Made by a program: the position numbers and the translations under genes. 64,000 nt of DNA, taken from Streptomyces sp. CB02400 (GTDB lineage Bacteria; Actinomycetota; Actinomycetes; Streptomycetales; Streptomycetaceae). This document shows positions 27,100 to 35,442 of the stretch, piece by piece. Within the stretch, counting starts at the first letter, position 1. Every line of letters begins with the position of its first letter. Location: positions 62,001 through 126,000 of the forward strand of contig NZ_LIWB01000001.1 of assembly GCF_001905725.1 (NCBI RefSeq). The letters are read 5' to 3'. The notes under the pieces were generated by a model, which had not been told where the DNA came from, searched no databases, and saw only the letters and a list, made by a program, of their open reading frames with translations.

Positions 27100-27879
27100 T
27101 CAGACGCGCCGCAGAACGGCCACCACCTTGCCCAGAATGGTCGCGTCGTCACCCGGGATGGGCTCGTAGGCCGCGTTGTGCGGGAGCAGCCAGACATGGC
27201 CGTCCTCCCGCTTGAAGCGCTTGACGGTCGCCTCGCCGTCGAGCATGGCCGCGACGATGTCCCCGTTCTCGGCGACCGGCTGGCGGCGGACCGTCACCCA
27301 GTCGCCGTCACAGATCGCGGCCTCGATCATGGAGTCACCCACGACCTTCAGCACGAACAGCTCACCGTCACCGACGAGCTGCCGGGGCAGGGGGAAGACG
27401 TCCTCGACGGACTCCTCGGCGAGGATCGGGCCACCGGCGGCGATACGGCCGACCAGCGGTACGTAGGACGCGGCCGGCTTGCCGGCGGTGTCCGTGGGCT
27501 GCACGGAGGCGGCCTGGTCGGAGCCCCGCACCTCGTAGGCGCGCGGGCGGTGCGGGTCGCGGCGCAGGAAGCCCTTGCGCTCCAGGGCCATCAGTTGGTG
27601 GGCCACGGAGGAGGTGCTGGAGAGACCGACCGCCTGGCCGATCTCGCGCATCGACGGCGGGTAGCCGCGACGCTGCACCGAGTCCCTGATGACCTCGATC
27701 ACCCGGCGCTGGCGGTCGGTGAGTCCTGAGCTGTCCGCCCGGATGCCGGGAGGTCGGCCCGGCAGGGAGCGCTTGTGCCCCTCGGGATTCGTGGCTTCGT
27801 TCATCGCGTGCACCGGCTCGATCCGGCCCTGGGGGCGGTCCTGGGCAGTGATGGCGGCACTGTCTGCGGTGGTGGTCAC
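27100..27879 (-). CDS. lexA: SOS repressor LexA
   Basis: 259 aa from the GTG at 27879, which follows GAGAGGGGC. LexA represses DNA-damage genes until RecA-ssDNA triggers self-cleavage. The winged helix (about 52-118) includes [18 protein letters not shown] and [19 protein letters not shown]. The peptidase domain has the cleavage pair Ala148-Gly149 ([13 protein letters not shown]), nucleophile Ser183 ([10 protein letters not shown]) and Lys220 ([11 protein letters not shown]). The first 45 residues are an extension typical of Streptomyces. A candidate SOS box lies about 60 bases upstream, so it is probably autoregulated. Divergent from nrdR. Confidence 0.97.
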   Translation of the reverse strand: MTTTADSAAITAQDRPQGRIEPVHAMNEATNPEGHKRSLPGRPPGIRADSSGLTDRQRRVIEVIRDSVQRRGYPPSMREIGQAVGLSSTSSVAHQLMALERKGFLRRDPHRPRAYEVRGSDQAASVQPTDTAGKPAASYVPLVGRIAAGGPILAEESVEDVFPLPRQLVGDGELFVLKVVGDSMIEAAICDGDWVTVRRQPVAENGDIVAAMLDGEATVKRFKREDGHVWLLPHNAAYEPIPGDDATILGKVVAVLRRV

Positions 27880-27939
27880 GTCGGCCCCTCTCGATGGTCT
27901 CCCTGCAGCACAACGGTAGTTGCTTTCGAAAGGTTGCGC

Positions 27940-27953
27940 CAAACACACGTTCG
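27940..27953 (-). promoter_or_regulatory. LexA-binding SOS box upstream of lexA
   Basis: CAAACACACGTTCG matches the actinobacterial/Gram-positive SOS box CGAAC-N4-GTTCG with one mismatch in the left half. It lies 60 bases upstream of the lexA start codon, a suitable place for autorepression. Confidence 0.75.
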
Positions 27954-28251
27954 AGTGAAAAATCGCGAATTGCTGTACGCGATCTCTCATCGAGGTGTAT
28001 TGGTCGCCACGCTTCCTGCCGGACAAACGGGCCAATTGTTGTACCCTTCACCGCCGGGGCGATGACCTCGCGGCCGTGGTCCTCAGTCTGCCACCGGGCG
28101 CCCCGTGGAGCGTGAAGCGGCCCCCGCTCTCTCCGGGAGCCGCACGCCTCCTCCCCGCCTCCGGCACGGCACCCCCCTCATCGCGCGGCGTCCGGCGTGT
28201 CCTGCCCACCCTGACGTGCGCGACACGCGTGCACGGTGTGGATGTATGAGC
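27954..28251. other. lexA-nrdR intergenic region, no gene seen
   Basis: The whole gap between the divergent lexA and nrdR starts is about 530 bases. Around 27955-28045 it is AT-richer than its surroundings and probably holds the lexA promoter. The remaining part toward nrdR shows no convincing gene or RNA structure. The only clear elements in the gap are the SOS box and the inverted repeat listed separately. Confidence 0.5.
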
Positions 28252-28278
28252 CAATCCCCACATCTAGTGGTTGGATTG
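28252..28278 (+). promoter_or_regulatory. Candidate NrdR-box element upstream of nrdRJ
   Basis: A 27-bp inverted repeat has CAATCC and GGATTG outer arms around CCACATCTAGTGG, which itself has CCAC/GTGG arms. It lies about 130 bases upstream of nrdR. NrdR is known to bind short palindromic boxes ahead of ribonucleotide reductase operons, often in pairs; a clear second box is not evident to me. Assignment is by position and symmetry. Confidence 0.5.
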
Positions 28279-28409
28279 CGGCAGCAGCCCAGAAGTTGTG
28301 GTCCCCCGGGTCTTCGGGCCCTCCGCGATCGCCTATGCTGGTGCTGCTTCGTGAGGCCCAAGAGGCCTCGTGAGGCCATCGAGTCTGCTGTGAGGAGGGT
28401 TGGGAGTTC

Positions 28410-28967
28410 ATGCACTGCCCCTTCTGCAGGCACCCCGACAGCCGTGTCGTCGACAGCCGTACGACCGACGACGGCACGTCGATCCGCAGGCGCCGCCAGT
28501 GTCCGGACTGCTCCCGTCGTTTCACGACCGTGGAGACGTGTTCGCTCATGGTGGTCAAGCGGTCCGGAGTCACCGAGCCCTTCAGTCGCACCAAGGTCAT
28601 CAACGGTGTGCGCAAGGCGTGCCAGGGGCGGCCCGTCACCGAGGACGCCCTCGCCCAGCTCGGGCAGCGTGTCGAGGAGGCGGTGCGGGCCACCGGAAGC
28701 GCCGAGCTGACCACCCACGACGTGGGGCTGGCCATCCTCGGCCCGTTGCAGGAACTCGACCTCGTCGCCTACCTGCGGTTCGCGTCCGTCTACCGGGCGT
28801 TCGACTCGCTGGAGGACTTCGAGGCCGCGATCGCGGAACTCAGGCGGGCGGAGCGGCCCGCCGCGGGCGACGGGGACGGCGAGGGAGCCGCCCCGGGAGG
28901 CCGGGAAGACGACAGCGGGTCCGGCGGGACCGTCCAGGTCCCCGAACCCGCTCCCGCCGCCGACTGA
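28410..28967 (+). CDS. nrdR: Transcriptional repressor NrdR
   Basis: 185 aa. NrdR senses (d)ATP and represses ribonucleotide reductase genes. The zinc ribbon is [17 protein letters not shown] with the second pair in [15 protein letters not shown]. The ATP-cone (about 47-137) starts [21 protein letters not shown] Gly/Asp/Pro-rich tail of about 35 residues extends past the usual 150-170 aa. The start is ATG 28410, with GAGGAGGG upstream. nrdJ follows 165 bases downstream on the same strand, the standard Streptomyces nrdRJ pairing. Confidence 0.97.
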   Translation: MHCPFCRHPDSRVVDSRTTDDGTSIRRRRQCPDCSRRFTTVETCSLMVVKRSGVTEPFSRTKVINGVRKACQGRPVTEDALAQLGQRVEEAVRATGSAELTTHDVGLAILGPLQELDLVAYLRFASVYRAFDSLEDFEAAIAELRRAERPAAGDGDGEGAAPGGREDDSGSGGTVQVPEPAPAAD

Positions 28968-29132
28968 CCGGTGGGCCGGCCCCGCGCGGCAGACGCGGGG
29001 ACCGGCCGGGCGGCGGCGATGAGAAGACCTGTTGCGGGCAGACGAGCATGCGCCCGCAGCACCAGACAGAACACCGTGCCACGGGAACAAACGGGGCACT
29101 TCAGGGCGTTTTTGCCCGTACAGGGAGGCGGC

Positions 29133-32027
29133 ATGACAGAGACGGCGAGCGGTCCGGCACGGAGTCCCCGAGCCAAGAGCAACAAGGCCGGCAAGGGACT
29201 GCGTGTCGAGCGCATCCACACCACTCCCGGAGTCCACCCGTACGACGAGGTGGCCTGGGAGCGCCGTGACGTCGTCATGACCAACTGGCGCGACGGCTCG
29301 GTCAACTTCGAGCAGCGCGGCGTCGAGTTCCCCGACTTCTGGTCGGTGAACGCGGTCAACATCGTCACCAGCAAGTACTTCCGGGGCGCCGTGGGCACCC
29401 CGCAGCGCGAGACCAGCCTCAAGCAGCTGATCGACCGCATCGTGAAGACGTACCGGAAGGCCGGTGAGGACCACAAGTACTTCGCCTCGCCCGCCGACGC
29501 CGAGATCTTCGAGCACGAGCTGGCGTACGCCCTCCTGCACCAGATCTTCAGCTTCAACAGCCCCGTGTGGTTCAACGTGGGCACGCCCCAGCCGCAGCAG
29601 GTCTCCGCCTGCTTCATCCTGTCCGTCGACGACTCCATGGAGTCGATCCTCGACTGGTACAAGGAAGAGGGCATGATCTTCAAGGGCGGCTCCGGCGCCG
29701 GCCTGAACCTCTCCCGGATCCGCTCCTCCAAGGAACTGCTGTCCTCCGGCGGCAACGCCTCCGGCCCGGTCTCCTTCATGCGCGGAGCCGACGCCTCCGC
29801 CGGAACGATCAAGTCCGGTGGCGCCACCCGCCGCGCGGCCAAGATGGTCGTCCTCGACGTGGACCACCCGGACATCGAGGACTTCATCGAGACCAAGGTC
29901 AAGGAAGAGGAGAAGATCCGCGTCCTGCGCGACGCGGGCTTCGACATGGACCTGGGCGGCGACGACATCGCCTCCGTCCAGTACCAGAACGCCAACAACT
30001 CGGTCCGCGTCAACGACGAGTTCATGCAGGCGGTCGAGCAGGGCGGCAAGTTCGGCCTGCGTGCCCGGATGACCGGCGAGGTCATCGAGGAGGTCGACGC
30101 CAAGGCGCTCTTCCGCAGGCTCGCCGAGGCCGCCTGGGCCTGCGCGGACCCGGGCATCCAGTACGACGGCGTCATCAACAACTGGCACACCTGCCCCGAG
30201 TCCGGCCGGATCACCGCGTCGAACCCGTGCAGCGAGTACATGCACCTGGACAACACGTCCTGCAACCTGGCCTCGCTGAACCTGATGAAGTTCCTCAAGG
30301 ACGACGGCCAGGGCAACCAGTCGTTCGAGACCGAGCGCTTCCAGAAGGTCGTCGAGCTGGTCATCACCGCGATGGACATCTCGATCTGCTTCGCGGACTT
30401 CCCGACCCAGAAGATCGGCGAGAACACCCGCGCCTTCCGCCAGCTCGGCATCGGCTACGCCAACCTCGGCGCCCTGCTGATGGCGACCGGCCACGCCTAC
30501 GACTCCGACGGCGGCCGCGCCCTCGCCGGCGCCATCACCTCCCTGATGACGGGTACGGCGTACCGCCGCTCCGCCGAACTCGCCGCGATCGTCGGCCCGT
30601 ACGACGGCTACGCCCGCAACGCCGACGCCCACCAGCGCGTCATGAAGCAGCACGCCGACGCCAACGGCACGGCCGTGCGCATGGACGACCTGGACACCCC
30701 GGTGTGGGCCGCCGCCACCGAGGCCTGGCAGGACGTGGTCCGCGTCGGCGAGAAGAACGGCTTCCGCAACGCCCAGGCGTCCGTGCTCGCCCCGACCGGC
30801 ACCATCGGTCTGGCGATGTCCTGCGACACCACCGGTGTCGAGCCCGACCTGGCGCTGGTGAAGTTCAAGAAGCTGGTCGGCGGCGGCTCGATGCAGATCG
30901 TCAACGGCACCGTCCCGCAGGCCCTGCGCCGCCTGGGCTACCAGGAGGAGCAGATCGAGGCGATCGTCGCCCACATCGCCGAGAACGGCAATGTGATCGA
31001 CGCCCCCGGTCTCAAGCAGGAGCACTACGAGGTGTTCGACTGCGCCATGGGCGAGCGCGCCATCTCCCCGATGGGCCACGTCCGCATGATGGCCGCGATC
31101 CAGCCCTGGATCTCCGGCGCCATCTCCAAGACGGTCAACATGCCGGAGACGGCGACCGTCGAGGAGGTCGAGGAGATCTACTTCGAGGCCTGGAAGCTCG
31201 GCGTCAAGGCGCTCGCCATCTACCGCGACAACTGCAAGGTCGGCCAGCCGCTCTCCGCGAAGACCAAGGAGAAGGAGAAGGCCGAGGTCACCGAGAAGGC
31301 CGAGGAGACGATCCGGGCCGCGGTCGAGAAGGTCGTCGAGTACCGCCCGGTCCGCAAGCGCCTCCCGAAGGGCCGCCCCGGCATCACCACCTCCTTCACG
31401 GTCGGCGGCGCCGAGGGCTACATGACCGCCAACTCCTACCCGGACGACGGTCTCGGCGAGGTCTTCCTGAAGATGTCGAAGCAGGGTTCCACGCTCGCGG
31501 GCATGATGGACGCCTTCTCCATCGCCGTCTCGGTGGGTCTCCAGTACGGCGTGCCACTGGAGACGTACGTCTCGAAGTTCACCAACATGCGCTTCGAGCC
31601 GGCCGGCATGACGGACGACCCGGACGTGCGGATGGCGCAGTCGATCGTCGACTACATCTTCCGCCGCCTGGCGCTGGACTTCCTGCCCTTCGAGACGCGC
31701 TCCGCGCTCGGCATCCACTCCGCCGAGGAGCGTCAGCGTCACCTGGAGACCGGTTCGTACGAGCCGTCCGACGACGAGCTCGACGTCGAGGGCCTGGCCC
31801 AGTCGGCGCCGCGCGCCCAGGAGCTGAAGGCGGTGGCCACGCCGAAGGCCGAGGCCGAGGCGGCCAAGCCGGCCCCGAAGCAGGCCCACACCAGCGCCGA
31901 GCTGGTCGAGATGCAGCTGGGCATCCAGGCGGACGCCCCGCTGTGCTTCTCCTGCGGTACGAAGATGCAGCGCGCCGGTTCCTGCTACATCTGCGAGGGC
32001 TGCGGCTCGACCAGCGGTTGCAGCTGA
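29133..32027 (+). CDS. nrdJ: Adenosylcobalamin-dependent class II ribonucleotide reductase
   Basis: 964 aa. It reduces ribonucleotides to deoxyribonucleotides using coenzyme B12 and needs no oxygen. Seen are FNSPVWFNVG near the N-terminal catalytic region, GGSGAGLNLSRIRSS, the active-site cysteine region ITASNPCSEYMHL then NTSCNLASLN, and SVLAPTGTIGLAMSCDTTG. After a Lys/Glu/Ala-rich linker (about 880-925) the C-terminus is a zinc-ribbon-like redox tail with CFSCGTKMQRAGSCYICEGC. The start is ATG 29133 with GGGAGG upstream; the frame extends further up but starts in non-coding-looking sequence. Terminated by a 17-bp hairpin. Confidence 0.97.
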   Translation: MTETASGPARSPRAKSNKAGKGLRVERIHTTPGVHPYDEVAWERRDVVMTNWRDGSVNFEQRGVEFPDFWSVNAVNIVTSKYFRGAVGTPQRETSLKQLIDRIVKTYRKAGEDHKYFASPADAEIFEHELAYALLHQIFSFNSPVWFNVGTPQPQQVSACFILSVDDSMESILDWYKEEGMIFKGGSGAGLNLSRIRSSKELLSSGGNASGPVSFMRGADASAGTIKSGGATRRAAKMVVLDVDHPDIEDFIETKVKEEEKIRVLRDAGFDMDLGGDDIASVQYQNANNSVRVNDEFMQAVEQGGKFGLRARMTGEVIEEVDAKALFRRLAEAAWACADPGIQYDGVINNWHTCPESGRITASNPCSEYMHLDNTSCNLASLNLMKFLKDDGQGNQSFETERFQKVVELVITAMDISICFADFPTQKIGENTRAFRQLGIGYANLGALLMATGHAYDSDGGRALAGAITSLMTGTAYRRSAELAAIVGPYDGYARNADAHQRVMKQHADANGTAVRMDDLDTPVWAAATEAWQDVVRVGEKNGFRNAQASVLAPTGTIGLAMSCDTTGVEPDLALVKFKKLVGGGSMQIVNGTVPQALRRLGYQEEQIEAIVAHIAENGNVIDAPGLKQEHYEVFDCAMGERAISPMGHVRMMAAIQPWISGAISKTVNMPETATVEEVEEIYFEAWKLGVKALAIYRDNCKVGQPLSAKTKEKEKAEVTEKAEETIRAAVEKVVEYRPVRKRLPKGRPGITTSFTVGGAEGYMTANSYPDDGLGEVFLKMSKQGSTLAGMMDAFSIAVSVGLQYGVPLETYVSKFTNMRFEPAGMTDDPDVRMAQSIVDYIFRRLALDFLPFETRSALGIHSAEERQRHLETGSYEPSDDELDVEGLAQSAPRAQELKAVATPKAEAEAAKPAPKQAHTSAELVEMQLGIQADAPLCFSCGTKMQRAGSCYICEGCGSTSGCS

Positions 32028-32071
32028 CGCGGCCGGCACGCCCGGGCGCTGCCCGGGTGTGAGGAACGGCT

Positions 32072-32109
32072 GAGGGCGGTGGTGCCGGTGTTCCGGCGCC
32101 ACCGCCCTC
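32072..32109. terminator. nrdJ terminator hairpin
   Basis: A 17-bp stem with one G-T pair (starting GAGGGCGGTGG) and a TGTT loop lies 44 bases after nrdJ and 14 bases before the end of the convergent TerD gene. A weaker GC hairpin around 32040-32056 precedes it. Confidence 0.8.
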
Positions 32110-32123
32110 GGTGCTTTCGCGGG

Positions 32124-32657
32124 TCAGGCCCGGCGCGACGTCCCCATCGCACGGGTGAAGTCCGCCGGATCGCCCTCGAACCCCTGGACACCGGGGCGGA
32201 ACTCCCAGGCTCCCGACCCGTCCCGGACGAACTCCGCGACCGTCGCCGCCGTGGCCCCGAGGACACCGCCGAAGTCGTCCTCGGCCAGCACGGTGTAGCC
32301 CTCGCGGACGCGCAGACCGGGGTTGCCCACCCCGGAGAACGTCCGCCGCCCCTGGTGCTGTTGTATGACGACGCCGACCACCACGCGCGCGTACCGCTGG
32401 TCGAGCCGGTCCAGCTCCAGCGTCATGACCTCGTCGTAGCCGAAGCCCTGGCCGTCCTTGCTGTCCCGGTTGAGCGTGATGGTGCCGTCGGGGGAACGAC
32501 TGTCGAAGTGCACCACGTAGGCGGGAGCGCCGTGCGGCTCGCCCGCCGGATAGGGCGCGGCGACGAGATCCAGGTCGGTGGAGGGCTGCCCCGACGGACT
32601 CGGGTCCCACCTCAGCGCGATCTCGACCTTGCGGATGCCCTTGTTGAGGCCGTTCAC
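32124..32657 (-). CDS. TerD-family stress protein
   Basis: 177 aa TerD-domain protein. TerD proteins bind calcium and are linked to tellurite, phage and stress responses; streptomycetes have many copies. Seen are MNGLNKGIRKVEIALRWDPS, TDLDLVAA, the acidic loop SRSPDGTITLNRDSKDGQGFG and EVMTLELDRLD. The start is GTG 32657 with a GGGGAAGGGGAAG purine tract upstream. It stands alone rather than in a ter operon, convergent with nrdJ. The specific role is unknown. Confidence 0.9.
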   Translation of the reverse strand: MNGLNKGIRKVEIALRWDPSPSGQPSTDLDLVAAPYPAGEPHGAPAYVVHFDSRSPDGTITLNRDSKDGQGFGYDEVMTLELDRLDQRYARVVVGVVIQQHQGRRTFSGVGNPGLRVREGYTVLAEDDFGGVLGATAATVAEFVRDGSGAWEFRPGVQGFEGDPADFTRAMGTSRRA

Positions 32658-32814
32658 CAGTCTTCCCCTTCCCCGTGACCGTCCTGCCCGCTCACCCCGA
32701 TCGCCGGGAGTTCCCGGCAGGTTGCCCATCCTGCCACGCGTGTGGCGGCGGACGGTGGTAAGCAGTCACTCCGAGGGTGACCGGCGCCACGCTCCCTGGC
32801 CTTACGATGGCGCG

Positions 32815-33420
32815 GTGCTGGTCAAGTGGATTCGCTGCACCGTGGTGGACCGCCGCGGGTTCGAGCGGGGGCAGCGGAAGTGGGCGGGGCTTCTGGGGGA
32901 GCCGGGGTTTCGCGGGCAGGGCGGAGGCTGGAGCCGGGGGCGGCCGGACGTGGCGCACATCTTCTCCTTCTGGGAGAGCCGTGCCTTCTACGACTCGTTC
33001 ATGGCCCGCTCCCACGACCGGCTCGCCTCGGCCCAGTCGGGCACGTTCAAGGACGCCCAGGTCAGGCTCTTCGACCACCGCTTCGACGTGAAGACCGGCT
33101 TCGAACCGCGTTTCACGGACGCCGACCTGCTCAGGGTGGCACTGTGCCGCGTGCACGAGGAGCGGTCGGAGCACTTCGTGCTGATGCAGGAGAAGGTCTG
33201 GAACCCGGCCATGGCCGGCTCGCCCGGCATGGTCCGGGGCCTGTTCGGAGAGGCGCCCGGGCACGAGTTCCTGGTGCTGTCGATGTGGCGGTCGGCCGCC
33301 GAGCACGGCAAGTACCGCACCGAGCGGGTGGAGCGCCTCGCCCTGCGGGCACAGACGGAGGCCGACGTCGCGGCCCTCGCGGGGGACATCGTGGAGATGG
33401 AATCGGCCTGGACGGTCTGA
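32815..33420 (+). CDS. YdbC/DUF4937-type protein
   Basis: 201 aa. The N-terminal half (MLVKWIRCTVVDRRGFERGQ, then VAHIFSFWESRAFYDSFM) resembles YdbC-like DUF4937 proteins with a dimeric alpha/beta-barrel (ABM-like) fold. The second half repeats the pattern (GHEFLVLSMWRSAAEHGKYR), suggesting two barrel modules. Function unknown. I start at GTG 32815, since the frame upstream has no conserved look. Followed 118 bases later by the histidine phosphatase gene. Confidence 0.75.
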   Translation: MLVKWIRCTVVDRRGFERGQRKWAGLLGEPGFRGQGGGWSRGRPDVAHIFSFWESRAFYDSFMARSHDRLASAQSGTFKDAQVRLFDHRFDVKTGFEPRFTDADLLRVALCRVHEERSEHFVLMQEKVWNPAMAGSPGMVRGLFGEAPGHEFLVLSMWRSAAEHGKYRTERVERLALRAQTEADVAALAGDIVEMESAWTV

Positions 33421-33538
33421 TCTCCGGACGCGGAACGGTGTGCGCCGGCGTGACGCGGGGTGCGGGACATGTGTGACCTATGCCGTATGGGGCCCGCACG
33501 GGTGCTCGTCCGGCCGTCACCCGATCTAGGGTTTTGGC

Positions 33539-34198
33539 ATGGCACGACCACGGCGCATCGTCCTTGTCCGACACGGCGAATCAACGGGCAATGTTGATGA
33601 CTCCGTCTATGAGCGCGAACCCGATCACGCCCTGGCCCTGACCGGGCGGGGCAGACTGCAGGCGGAGGAGACGGGTGAGCGGTTGCGGGAACTCTTCGGC
33701 CGTGAGCGCGTCAGCGTCTACGTCTCCCCCTACCGCCGCACGCACCAGACGCTGAGCGCCTTCCGGCTCGACCCGGGGCGGATACGCGTGCGGGAGGAGC
33801 CGAGGCTGCGCGAGCAGGACTGGGGCAACTGGCAGGACCGTGAGGACGTGCGTCTGCAGAAGGCCTACCGGGACGCCTACGGGCACTTCTTCTACCGGTT
33901 CGCCCAGGGGGAGTCCGGAGCCGACGTCTACGACCGGGTCGGCGGCTTCCTGGAGAGCCTGTTCCGCAGCTTCGAGGCCCCCGACCACCCCCCGAACGTC
34001 CTGATCGTCACCCACGGTCTGGCCATGCGGCTGTTCTGCATGCGGTGGTTCCACTGGACCGTGGCGGAGTTCGAGTCGCTGTCGAACCCGGGGAACGCCG
34101 AGATGCGCGTGCTCGTTCTGGGGGAGAACGGCAAGTACACCCTCGACCGGCCCTTCGGGCGCTGGCGGGATCCGGAACCCTACGGGATCACCGGATAG
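33539..34198 (+). CDS. Histidine phosphatase (phosphoglycerate-mutase-like)
   Basis: 219 aa of the histidine phosphatase superfamily. The catalytic RHGES motif is in RIVLVRHGESTGNVDD, a conserved Arg is in VSPYRRTHQT, Glu is in EQDWGNW, and the second His is in VLIVTHGLAMRLF. The conserved tail SNPGNAEMRVL is common in actinobacterial members. The real substrate (small phosphorylated molecule or phosphoprotein) cannot be read from sequence. The next gene starts 31 bases downstream on the same strand. Confidence 0.93.
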   Translation: MARPRRIVLVRHGESTGNVDDSVYEREPDHALALTGRGRLQAEETGERLRELFGRERVSVYVSPYRRTHQTLSAFRLDPGRIRVREEPRLREQDWGNWQDREDVRLQKAYRDAYGHFFYRFAQGESGADVYDRVGGFLESLFRSFEAPDHPPNVLIVTHGLAMRLFCMRWFHWTVAEFESLSNPGNAEMRVLVLGENGKYTLDRPFGRWRDPEPYGITG

Positions 34199-34229
34199 AC
34201 AGAGGGTCACCGGATAGAGTGGCAGGGCG

Positions 34230-35138
34230 ATGACCGCTGATTCCTCTCCCGCCGGGCGCCTGGACCGCGCCCTGGCCAGCCTGCGCGGCGTGTCCGTGGG
34301 GGACGCGCTCGGCTCCCAGTTCTTCGTGCCGGTGAACTATCCGCTGCTCAAGCGCCGCGAACTGCCCCCGGCGCCCTGGCAGTGGACGGACGACACGGAG
34401 ATGGCGTGCTCCGTCGTCTCCGTCCTGGCCACGCACCACCGGATCGACCAGGACGCCCTCGCGCGGTCCTTCGCCACGCATCACGACTTCGACCGGGGCT
34501 ACGGGCCCGCGGTCAACCGGCTGCTGCGGCTGGTCCGCGAGGGCGGCGACTGGCGGGAACTCGCCGCCGCGCTCTTCAACGGGCAGGGGTCGTGGGGCAA
34601 CGGCGCCGCGATGCGGATCGCGCCGTTGGGCGCCTGGTACGCGGACGATCCGGAACAGGCCACCCATCAGGCCGAGATCTCCGCCTACCCCACGCACCAG
34701 CACCGTGAGGCCGTGGTCGGTGCCATGGCCGTCGCGGCGGCGGCCGCGCTGGTCGCCGCGCCCGGCGGGCCGCCCGGCTCGGAAGCCCTCCTCGACGGGG
34801 TGATCGCGCTGGTGCCCGCGAGGAGCGCGGTCGGCGCGGGGCTGCGCCGGGCCCGGGACATGCTCGACTACGCGGACGCGGCCACCGTCGCGGCCGTGCT
34901 CGGCTGCGGACGGCGTACGACGGCGCATGACACCGTGCCCTTCGCGCTCTGGTCGGCGGCCCGGACCCTGGGCGACTACGAGCGGGCGTTCTGGACGACC
35001 GCGCAGGTGGGCGGGGACGTCGACACGACCTGTGCGATCGTGGGCGGTGTGGTCGCCGCCGAGAAGGCGGGGGCACCGCCCGCCGAGTGGGCCGACCGGG
35101 TCGAACCCCTGCCGGACTGGATGCGGACCGCGGTCTGA
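34230..35138 (+). CDS. ADP-ribosylglycohydrolase family protein
   Basis: 302 aa, DraG/ARH type, which removes ADP-ribose from proteins or nucleic acids using a two-metal site. Metal-binding motifs are present: GVSVGDALGSQ, QWTDDTEM, GSWGNGAAMRIAPLG and VGGDVDTTCAIVGG. The length is normal and the catalytic residues look intact. Start ATG 34230. Likely co-transcribed with the phosphatase, since the gap is 31 bases. Confidence 0.93.
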   Translation: MTADSSPAGRLDRALASLRGVSVGDALGSQFFVPVNYPLLKRRELPPAPWQWTDDTEMACSVVSVLATHHRIDQDALARSFATHHDFDRGYGPAVNRLLRLVREGGDWRELAAALFNGQGSWGNGAAMRIAPLGAWYADDPEQATHQAEISAYPTHQHREAVVGAMAVAAAAALVAAPGGPPGSEALLDGVIALVPARSAVGAGLRRARDMLDYADAATVAAVLGCGRRTTAHDTVPFALWSAARTLGDYERAFWTTAQVGGDVDTTCAIVGGVVAAEKAGAPPAEWADRVEPLPDWMRTAV

Positions 35139-35442
35139 GGGCGGGAACCGGACGCCGCCTCGGTCCGGGGGCGGAGTTCAGAACTCTCTGTGCGTCCCGG
35201 GAACTCTCCGTGACCGGTCGTCCGTTGTCGAGACATCCGCTGTGTGAGGCATGTGGGGCCTGACACGTGTAGACGGGTCCGTCGTGCGGGAGCGGTGTGG
35301 GGGAGGGGCCGTGGTGGTGATCGTGAAGGCGTTGCTCGGGGTTCTGCTCGTCCTGATGGGGACGGGCCGACGGGGCGTTCGCCGACCGAGTCCGAAGACG
35401 TCGGCCGGCGAGGCGCCGGGCCGGACCCGTGGTGTTCCCTTC
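35139..35442. other. Gap between ADP-ribosylglycohydrolase and MFS genes, no gene seen
   Basis: About 304 bases between two convergent genes. Open frames cross it but have no recognisable content. I see no strong hairpin or repeat. Confidence 0.5.

Noticed and set aside
28083..32102. Very long minus-strand open frame (1339 aa) opposite nrdJ
   Set aside because: It is the antisense shadow of the GC-rich nrdR-nrdJ genes; the product is low-complexity Val/Gly/Arg/Asp-rich with no family motif.
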